The notes under the pieces are model-generated. The model ran no database searches. It saw nothing but the letters and a program-made list of their open reading frames with translations, and had not been told where the DNA came from. The position numbers and the translations under genes are program-made. From Methanobrevibacter millerae (GTDB lineage: Archaea; Methanobacteriota; Methanobacteria; Methanobacteriales; Methanobacteriaceae), in the NCBI RefSeq assembly GCF_900103415.1, contig NZ_FMXB01000001.1, forward strand, positions 62,001-126,000: a stretch of DNA of 64,000 bases, written 5' to 3'. Positions within the stretch are counted from its first letter, which is position 1, and each line of letters begins with the position of its first letter. Of the stretch, positions 26,205-32,833 are shown piece after piece.

Positions 26205-28463
26205 ATGTCACTTACTCGCAAAATGCTGAGGGATATGAGAAACAACAAGACTCAATTCATAGCCATATTCATGATGGCATTAATTGGTATTTTCGCTTAT
26301 TGCGGTGTTTGCAGCGAGTATTATGGACTGGAACAGACTTCTTCTGATTTTTACAGCGAAACCAATCTTGCCGATGGCTGGATTTACAATACCACAATCA
26401 CCGATGATGCCGTTGATGAAATAGATAACTTTTCTACCGGCAGTGAAAGGCAGCTGGTCATACAATCGGTAGGTGAGTTTGAAAACGACCCCGACATCAC
26501 CCTGCATTTTCTTGAAAACAATACCATTTCGAAGTTTTACCTCGTGGAAGGCGAGGAATTGAATTTATCCGACGATTCAGGAGTCTGGCTCGACAAGCGC
26601 TTTGCGAATGCCCAGAACTTAACGGTTGGAGACAACATAACATTTAAATTAAATGGGCTTGAAATTGAAAAGGAAATAAAGGGAATCGGATATTCTCCAG
26701 AATACGTTTATGAGGCATCTCCAACAACAATAATTCCCGATTTCAAGGATATGGGATTTGCATATCTCTCACACGAGGCATTTCCAATGGATATCCAGTA
26801 TAACGCCCTGCTGGTCAAGTTCAATCAGAGTCCTGAAGATTTCAAGGATTCCCTGGACGATTCCGTTGACTATTTATCATTTACAAAGCAGGCAGACCAT
26901 GTCAGCGTATCACAGTTCAACGAGGAAATGGCACAGCACAAGATGATTGGTGACGTTTTCCCGTTACTGTTTATTGCAGTTACCTTTTTGACTCTTTTAA
27001 CGACAATGACTCGTATAGTATCGCACCAGAGAACTCAAATCGGTGTTTTAAAGGCTGTGGGCTATAAGAACCGAACAATTATCCTGCATTTCATGTCCTA
27101 TGGATTCTGGCTCGTTCTGGCCGGAGCTATTCTGGGACTGGTCACGGGACCTATGGTCATTCCTAATTTATTCTATCCGACAATGAGCTCAAGGTATTCC
27201 CTTCCGGAGTGGCATCCTGGATTTGACAACACTTTCATCATTGTGGCCGCAGCAATGGTCATATCTTCGCTTCTGGTATCGTACTGGGCTGCAAGAAACA
27301 TTTCAAAGGAAAATCCTGCAAATACCATGAGGCCTAAGGCGCCGAATGTTTCATCTTCCGGAGTTCTTGAAAAGTCAGGGTTCTGGAAGAAACTGGGATT
27401 CAACCTTCGCTGGAATTACCGTGATGCCAAAAGGAACCGTTTCAGGGCACTGATGGCAATAATTGGCGTTATGGGTTGTGTAGGACTTTTAATTTGCGCT
27501 TTTGGTATGGACGACTCAATGGATAATCTGGCGTCATGGGAATATGATGATATCAGCCATTTCGAATCCAAACTCTTCATAAACAGCAACGCAACCTTTT
27601 CGGATATTGATGAGGTTGCTGATGAGGTAAACGGCAGTACGATTATGGAGCAAGCTATTGAAATAAAGGCTCATGGAAATGAAAAGACGGCGATGATTCT
27701 GTCGTTAAATGAAACGGATTTGATATCTCAGACAGACAAGTATCAAAATCCTATTAATTTAACCTCGACAGATATATCACTTTCAGCAAAAGTTGCAGAA
27801 ACTCTTGGAGTTGATGTGGGAGACTCCATAAAGTGGCACATTGTAGGTTCAGACGACTGGGTTGAATGCAAAATAACTAATATTCATGGAGAGCCGATGT
27901 CACAGGGAATAATACTTTCAGCAGATAAACTGGAGGATTTGGATTTGAATTTCACTCCAACAAGCATCTTGAGTGATGAAAAGGTGGATGATGACTATGA
28001 TTCAATCAAAAGCGTTTCGACAATCGGCGAAATGATGGAAAACTGGGATGAAATGAGCGGATCCATAATGATGCTTGTTTCAATCATAATAATCTTTGCG
28101 GTTCTTCTGGCAATTGTAGTACTGTATAATCTTGGAATATTGTCATTTACCGAAATCGAGCGTGAAATTGCTACCTTAAAAGTGTTAGGATTTAAAACAA
28201 GGGATTTAAGAAAGCTTCTGCTTACTCAAAACCTCTTCTTTACGGGTATCGGATTCCTTCTGGGCATTCCTCTGGGATTCTATCTGATGACGCTGATAAT
28301 GAACGCTGCAGGAGAAACCATTTATTACATTCCGTCATTAACCTGGGGAAACATCGCATTGAGTGCAGTCATTACTTTTACAATATCCATTGCTGTTAAT
28401 TTATTGTTTTCAGGCAAAATAAAGAATCTGAATATGGTTGAAGCGCTTAAAGACGTTGAATAG
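26205..28463 (+). CDS. Double-FtsX-domain ABC permease, copy 2
   Basis: 752 residues, same design as copy 1 and clearly its tandem duplicate. Shared stretches include TNLADGWIY, the ENNTISKFYLVEGEELN region, RIVSHQRTQIGVLK and IEREIATLKVLGFKTR. Differences concentrate in the extracytoplasmic domains, as expected if the two bind different faces of a ligand or form a heterodimer. The 63-base gap holds a T-run and TTTAAAT, but no clear terminator, so transcription with copy 1 is likely. No separate ATPase is nearby. Confidence 0.85.
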   Translation: MSLTRKMLRDMRNNKTQFIAIFMMALIGIFAYCGVCSEYYGLEQTSSDFYSETNLADGWIYNTTITDDAVDEIDNFSTGSERQLVIQSVGEFENDPDITLHFLENNTISKFYLVEGEELNLSDDSGVWLDKRFANAQNLTVGDNITFKLNGLEIEKEIKGIGYSPEYVYEASPTTIIPDFKDMGFAYLSHEAFPMDIQYNALLVKFNQSPEDFKDSLDDSVDYLSFTKQADHVSVSQFNEEMAQHKMIGDVFPLLFIAVTFLTLLTTMTRIVSHQRTQIGVLKAVGYKNRTIILHFMSYGFWLVLAGAILGLVTGPMVIPNLFYPTMSSRYSLPEWHPGFDNTFIIVAAAMVISSLLVSYWAARNISKENPANTMRPKAPNVSSSGVLEKSGFWKKLGFNLRWNYRDAKRNRFRALMAIIGVMGCVGLLICAFGMDDSMDNLASWEYDDISHFESKLFINSNATFSDIDEVADEVNGSTIMEQAIEIKAHGNEKTAMILSLNETDLISQTDKYQNPINLTSTDISLSAKVAETLGVDVGDSIKWHIVGSDDWVECKITNIHGEPMSQGIILSADKLEDLDLNFTPTSILSDEKVDDDYDSIKSVSTIGEMMENWDEMSGSIMMLVSIIIIFAVLLAIVVLYNLGILSFTEIEREIATLKVLGFKTRDLRKLLLTQNLFFTGIGFLLGIPLGFYLMTLIMNAAGETIYYIPSLTWGNIALSAVITFTISIAVNLLFSGKIKNLNMVEALKDVE

Positions 28464-28498
28464 ATTAATTTATAAAAAAATAAAAGGGGGTTTAGAAT

Positions 28499-29467
28499 TT
28501 AAGAATAAAGTTTTTCTAAAGCCCAATCTGCACTATCGTGGTCTATTACAGCTCCGTGGAGATGCCATATTCCAGAAACTGAATCTCCATTATAATAAAC
28601 TGTATACAAATAATCTCTTGGTGGAAGTTTAATAACTGAGCCATCAGCTATAAAAACGCCATCTTTTCCGGTTTTAAATTCATAGAATTCTCCATTAATA
28701 TTAATTTTTATTGGTGCGTTTTCAAAGCTTTCTCCTTTTCCATCAAGTACTCTAACACTTATTATTCCGCTGCCAATAGCTATTCGAGGAAAGAGCATGA
28801 GCGTCGGCCTAACGATTATTTTGTTTGAAACTTTACATCCTTCGTATTCGGCAGTTATAATGTAGTCTCCGGGAGCTAAATTAATATTTAATTTTGCAAT
28901 TCCGTCAGCATTTGTCTGGCGGGTATAAAATACTCCATTAATGTTGAATGTCACGTTTTTTCCGCTGCTTACTGGTTTGCCGTCAGGACCTAAAATTTTA
29001 ACAGTGTATTGGGAATCGTTTTTGTAAAATTTGGTTAAGTCGTTGTTTTCGGTTATTGTCGGCAAGACAGTTATCGTATTCGTATTTTTGAGTATTCCGT
29101 AATATGTTGTTATTACATATGTTCCCGGCTCTAGGTTAATATTCAATTTTGAAGTGTTGTTTTGAATCGCCCGGTAATATAAAACTCCATTAACTTCAAA
29201 TGTGCATTTTGTAGGTTTATCAAAAAAAGAAATTCCTTCGTAATTATCTTTAACTTTGGCTTCGAATTGTGAACCGTTTTTGTAGATTTTAGTCAGGTCG
29301 TTTGTTTCAAATGTGACATTATATATTCCATTTTCAGGAATTTCAACATTTATTTCTGGAATTTCGTCTGTATTTCCAGTTTCATTCATATTGTCTTCTG
29401 CACACACGGCAGAAACTGAAAATAGGATTAATATGATAGAAAATATTATTAATAGTTTTGAGTTAAT
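28499..29467 (-). CDS. Secreted Ig-repeat adhesin-like protein, three repeats
   Basis: Exported protein of about 322 residues. A signal peptide (NSKLLIIFSIILILFSVSAV) is followed by two Big-type repeats with the core FNINGVFYTRQ..GIAKLNINLAPGDY, very like those of the 634-3411 protein. A third, more divergent repeat follows, then a short C-terminal tail without an anchor or enzyme domain. Start: the first canonical codon is GTG 29407, but it falls at the end of the signal peptide. The frame is open to ATT 29467, nine bases after GGAGG (29481-29477), with no ATG, GTG or TTG between. Confidence 0.7.
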   Translation of the reverse strand: MNSKLLIIFSIILILFSVSAVCAEDNMNETGNTDEIPEINVEIPENGIYNVTFETNDLTKIYKNGSQFEAKVKDNYEGISFFDKPTKCTFEVNGVLYYRAIQNNTSKLNINLEPGTYVITTYYGILKNTNTITVLPTITENNDLTKFYKNDSQYTVKILGPDGKPVSSGKNVTFNINGVFYTRQTNADGIAKLNINLAPGDYIITAEYEGCKVSNKIIVRPTLMLFPRIAIGSGIISVRVLDGKGESFENAPIKININGEFYEFKTGKDGVFIADGSVIKLPPRDYLYTVYYNGDSVSGIWHLHGAVIDHDSADWALEKLYS

Positions 29468-29612
29468 TGTATCAGTCCTCCAATTAAGTATGTAATGTTT
29501 TTATTCCTTTATGTATAAATAATTTTCCATATTGCCATTTATGAACTTAACCTTGCAATCAATTGACCACATTTATTTACTTGTGTTTTCATATATTGAT
29601 TTAGTGTTTGAT

Positions 29613-30503
29613 ATGCAAAAGAATTTTAAATATTTGGATGAATTAATACATGGAGGGGCTAAAGAAATAGTGTTAACTTCAGATATCGTTTTGGGTGAAG
29701 ATGAAGAGTCCGATTATCCTGAAGGCATTAATCTGGATGTTGATGGTCTGGTAATTGACGGAAACGGTCATTCAATTGATGCATGCTCAAAAACAAGGAT
29801 ATTCTACAACACCGCCAAGGATGTTACAATCAAAAATATTGCGTTGAAAAATGCTGTTGTTGCAATATACAATTTTTACGGCGTTTTAAGCATATTTGAT
29901 TCTGAATTGTCCGATAACACGTCAAATCTTGCTGGCGCAGCGATATACAATAACTGGGGAGAATTAAACATTAATGATTCAGTATTGTCCGATAACGCAT
30001 CAGAGTGTCATGGCGGCGCGATATTCAATGTCAATGGCACTGTAAATGTTAAAAGCTCCAGGTTTTGCAATAACTCTGCTAAGGGTGACGGGGGAGCGAT
30101 ATATTCCGGTGCTAAATTGAATATTGAGGATTCTGAGCTTTCACATAACTATGCGGGAGGTTCGGGCGGTGCGATTTACGATAACAGGGGAGAAATTAAT
30201 ATCGCTGAATCTGTATTGTCCGACAATGAATCAAAGGGAATCTTTGGTGGCGGCGCGATACACAAGAATAGGGGCGATTTGGATATTGTTTCCTCAAAAT
30301 TATTGAATAACTGGGCTAAAAGCGATGGGGGAGCCATATTCAGCATTGACGGAAACGTAAGCATAACTGAATCTGAATTGTCCAAAAACGTATCCGAAGC
30401 ATGTGGCGGAGCTATCTGTGACGGCGGAACGCTAAAGGTGGAATCTTCGGATTTTTCAGATAACTCTTCAAAAAACGGTGATGAAGACATATTTACGAAA
30501 TGA
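29613..30503 (+). CDS. Right-handed beta-helix repeat protein without a signal peptide
   Basis: About 296 residues. After a 90-residue opening (IVLTSDIVLGEDEESDYPEG, then DGLVIDGNGHSIDA) come eight or so Pmp-like repeats of the form GGAIYNNxGELNIxxSxLSDN, which build a parallel beta-helix. Similar repeats occur in methanogen surface proteins, but no signal peptide or anchor is present when the start is ATG 29613. A longer frame reaches ATG 29532 and gives a partly hydrophobic leader of 27 residues. A TATA-like CATATATT about 20 bases before 29613 supports the shorter, leaderless form. Confidence 0.6.
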   Translation: MQKNFKYLDELIHGGAKEIVLTSDIVLGEDEESDYPEGINLDVDGLVIDGNGHSIDACSKTRIFYNTAKDVTIKNIALKNAVVAIYNFYGVLSIFDSELSDNTSNLAGAAIYNNWGELNINDSVLSDNASECHGGAIFNVNGTVNVKSSRFCNNSAKGDGGAIYSGAKLNIEDSELSHNYAGGSGGAIYDNRGEINIAESVLSDNESKGIFGGGAIHKNRGDLDIVSSKLLNNWAKSDGGAIFSIDGNVSITESELSKNVSEACGGAICDGGTLKVESSDFSDNSSKNGDEDIFTK

Positions 30504-30523
30504 TAATTTGACTGGTGATAAAG

Positions 30524-31018
30524 ATGAATCGTGATTTGATAGGATATTTGCTTGGATTTGTTATTTTCATAATAGGAATTCCTTATGTGATGTATCTCGC
30601 ATCGGGAAGTCCGGGTTATGACCAGATTGGATTGATACGCATTCTGCTTTTTATAATTTTTGCAATTGTAGGCATTGAATTAAGCGTTTGGTCAATCATT
30701 TACATGAATGATGTAGGAAACGGCAATCCTTTTGACGCTTTCAATCACGAAGTCGCACCGAGAACCACCCAGTTAATGACTGGCGGGCCTTATGCTATTT
30801 GCAGAAATCCTATGCTTCTGGGAGTTTTCATCTATCATATTGGGGTTCTAATAGCTCTTTTATCCGTCGGTGCATTCATAATTCTTTTGATTGAAATCAT
30901 AATCATGAACATTCAGGTTAAAAAGGAAGAGCAACGCTTAATGCAGGATTTCGGATGGGAATATGAGGAATACGTCAGAAATTCCAACAGGTTTTTCCCG
31001 AAAAAGATGTGGTTATAA
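30524..31018 (+). CDS. Isoprenylcysteine-carboxylmethyltransferase-like membrane protein
   Basis: Membrane protein of 164 residues with four or five helices. The C-terminal half carries the ICMT/PEMT family features: RNPMLLG, then KKEEQRLMQDFGWEYEEYV and RFFPKK, which bind S-adenosylmethionine at the membrane face. Archaeal substrates are not known. Start ATG 30524 follows GGTG by six bases; an in-frame GTG at 30515 belongs to that binding site. It is 20 bases downstream of the beta-helix gene and 2 bases before the next start. Confidence 0.7.
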   Translation: MNRDLIGYLLGFVIFIIGIPYVMYLASGSPGYDQIGLIRILLFIIFAIVGIELSVWSIIYMNDVGNGNPFDAFNHEVAPRTTQLMTGGPYAICRNPMLLGVFIYHIGVLIALLSVGAFIILLIEIIIMNIQVKKEEQRLMQDFGWEYEEYVRNSNRFFPKKMWL

Positions 31019-31020
31019 AA

Positions 31021-31461
31021 ATGGATAAGACAACAGTCATGATTTTAATCGTATTGGTGGCTCTTTTGGGGTTATCATTAACATTCGCAGGTGAAAATCC
31101 ATCAGATAATGAAACTACACTGAATGTGTCTTCTGAAGGATCATGCGAACTTTCAAAATTAGTTAATGATATCAGAACCAAGGATTACTATGCTGGCTAT
31201 GATAATGAAACCCTTTCATGGATGGAATCATTGGGAAGCAAATATGTATGGTTTTCAGACGATGAAATCGTAATAATGGACTGGTGGGATTCCAACAAGA
31301 TTCCGTCAGTTTCAGTATGTGACGGTTATGCTCATGAGATATTTTCCTGTACAATACTGGAAAACCGATCTCTGGGAAATATGAATAATTCTAAAGACGT
31401 TTTGCTCGTTAAAAACGTCGAATACATTAAAGAGGAAATACGCGGAAACGGTTTAGCTTAA
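31021..31461 (+). CDS. Exported hypothetical protein
   Basis: 146 residues with a clear N-terminal signal peptide (KTTVMILIVLVALLGLSLTF, cleavage near residue 22). The mature domain is acidic and rich in Trp/Tyr (ETLSWMESLGSKYVWF, VIMDWWDSN). I do not recognise the family. It begins two bases after the methyltransferase stop, so it is probably translated from the same message. Acting outside the membrane is the only inference possible. Confidence 0.55.
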   Translation: MDKTTVMILIVLVALLGLSLTFAGENPSDNETTLNVSSEGSCELSKLVNDIRTKDYYAGYDNETLSWMESLGSKYVWFSDDEIVIMDWWDSNKIPSVSVCDGYAHEIFSCTILENRSLGNMNNSKDVLLVKNVEYIKEEIRGNGLA

Positions 31462-31472
31462 GGTGATAATAT

Positions 31473-31937
31473 ATGGAAAACGTAAAAGAATGGAAAGGAA
31501 TTAACGGACAGCTTGTATCTTTTAAGGAAGTGGTCGGAGACGCTAAAAAGGTAACTTTCATAGGATCTCCGGGAGTATGCACTCCATTTGCAGAATTGAT
31601 GGCCTATGCGATAAGGGATAAGGAATCTCATTTCATTCCTCTGGTGAATATTGACGATTGCCATCAGTTTGAATCAAAATCCTTCGGAATGGTGCTTAAT
31701 GCAGAAGTCTCAAATCCTCACGAATCCGATGCCGTAGTGCTTTTGGGAGGCCTTTCAATGCCGAAATATGAACTGGATACTGAAGACATTAACGCTTTGG
31801 TTAAGGATATCATTAATGAAAACGGCAAAATAATAGGCGTCAGCTTCATGGACATGTTTACAAAAGCCGGATGGGTTGATAAGGTTCCGTTTGACTGTAT
31901 TGTTGACGGTACGCTGATTGGTGTGGTTAAGGAATAG
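31473..31937 (+). CDS. DUF2124 family protein
   Basis: Soluble protein of 154 residues found mostly in methanogens. Recognisable segments are FIGSPGVCTPFAELMAYA, VVLLGGLSMPKY and SFMDMFTKAGW, giving a flavodoxin-like alternating alpha/beta pattern. Function is not known. A GGTG precedes the ATG by six bases. The downstream gene starts 45 bases later after its own TATA-like stretch. Confidence 0.8.
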   Translation: MENVKEWKGINGQLVSFKEVVGDAKKVTFIGSPGVCTPFAELMAYAIRDKESHFIPLVNIDDCHQFESKSFGMVLNAEVSNPHESDAVVLLGGLSMPKYELDTEDINALVKDIINENGKIIGVSFMDMFTKAGWVDKVPFDCIVDGTLIGVVKE

Positions 31938-31982
31938 CCCACCAAAAATTTAAATACAACTTAAACACAATATAATACTACT

Positions 31983-32333
31983 ATGAGAGCACAAACTATT
32001 TTAGATAAATTTGATGAGGAATTTTTAACGATTGACGTTATTGAAACTTCCGACGGCAAGTTCATTACCTTCAATACATTTGATGTGGTTCCGGTTAAAT
32101 GCAGTATCCGCTATTTCTGGGATTCCACAGGCAGGGAGGTTAAAGACACCTTCTATGTCGACAGCATAACGATGGATACAAGCGATGATTCGTTTACTTT
32201 CGAATTGGCCGACAGGACTAAAGAGATGCTTGATGCCAGTGATATAATCGAATTGGAAGTTTCCAAGATATCAGAAAATCAGTACAAGCAAGCTATTATG
32301 GAGGATAAGGCTTTGGACGATTTTTTTGATTAA
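31983..32333 (+). CDS. Hypothetical protein, 116 residues
   Basis: I do not recognise the family. The protein is soluble and acidic, with a mainly beta pattern up to residue 85 (KFITFNTFDVVPVKCSIRYF) and a charged helical C-terminus ending DDFFD. No ribosome binding site is visible; a TTTAAATACAAC element about 33 bases upstream fits a TATA box with a leaderless message. It precedes the metal-resistance genes but is separated from them by their operator. Confidence 0.5.
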   Translation: MRAQTILDKFDEEFLTIDVIETSDGKFITFNTFDVVPVKCSIRYFWDSTGREVKDTFYVDSITMDTSDDSFTFELADRTKEMLDASDIIELEVSKISENQYKQAIMEDKALDDFFD

Positions 32334-32351
32334 TATTTTTTTTCAATAAAA

Positions 32352-32373
32352 CATATCATAATATTGTGATATG
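32352..32373. promoter_or_regulatory. SmtB/ArsR-type operator before the metal-efflux genes
   Basis: Imperfect palindrome CATATCA-TAATATTG-TGATATG: eleven-base arms with one mismatch. It ends just before the TATA-like TTTATATATATT at 32380-32391. Sites of this size, placed at the promoter, are bound by SmtB/CadC dimers; the adjacent gene encodes one. Confidence 0.65.
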
Positions 32374-32436
32374 AAAATATTTATATATATTAAAATTATA
32401 AACTATAAAGTAGATATAAATTTAATGGGAATAAAA

Positions 32437-32814
32437 ATGACAGACAGAAAAAATTATGAAGATATCTCTGATGGCGTTTGTGAAGTATTTGACTCTCATG
32501 AGGATGTCATTGAACGTGTACAGAAACGGATGATTGATGAAGAGCAATATTCTGAATTGTCCGAGTTCTTTAAAATCTTCGGCAATCCTACACGATTAAA
32601 AATACTTTCTCTACTGACTATTGAAGATTTATGTGTTTGCGACATTTGTGAAGCATTAAATTTAAATCAAACTACTGTTTCAAATCAATTAAGAATATTA
32701 AGAGCACATAATATTGTCAAATATCAAAAAGAAGGAAAAATGGCTAGATACTCTCTAACTGATCTTCATATTGAAATGATATACAAAGTTGGCTTGGAAC
32801 ACATCTTGGAATAA
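32437..32814 (+). CDS. CadC/SmtB-type ArsR-family metal-sensing repressor
   Basis: 125 residues. The winged-helix core (about 35-110) has the CadC-like metal box DLCVCDICEAL in the helix before the recognition helix TTVSNQLRILRAH. The cysteines fit soft-metal (Cd/Pb/Zn) binding, as in CadC. It probably represses itself and the following P-type ATPase through the palindrome at 32352-32373, releasing DNA when metal binds. Start ATG 32437 follows GGGA at six bases; an earlier in-frame ATG at 32425 lies inside that region. Confidence 0.88.
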   Translation: MTDRKNYEDISDGVCEVFDSHEDVIERVQKRMIDEEQYSELSEFFKIFGNPTRLKILSLLTIEDLCVCDICEALNLNQTTVSNQLRILRAHNIVKYQKEGKMARYSLTDLHIEMIYKVGLEHILE

Positions 32815-32833
32815 AACTCTAAAGGTGTTGTCA

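Noticed and set aside
28438-28632. A 64-codon plus-strand frame at the end of the second FtsX permease
   Set aside because: It overlaps both the permease end and the convergent Ig-repeat gene and has no family features.
29313-29495. A 60-codon plus-strand frame antisense to the signal peptide of the second Ig-repeat protein
   Set aside because: No promoter or binding site; the minus-strand frame carries a clear signal peptide.
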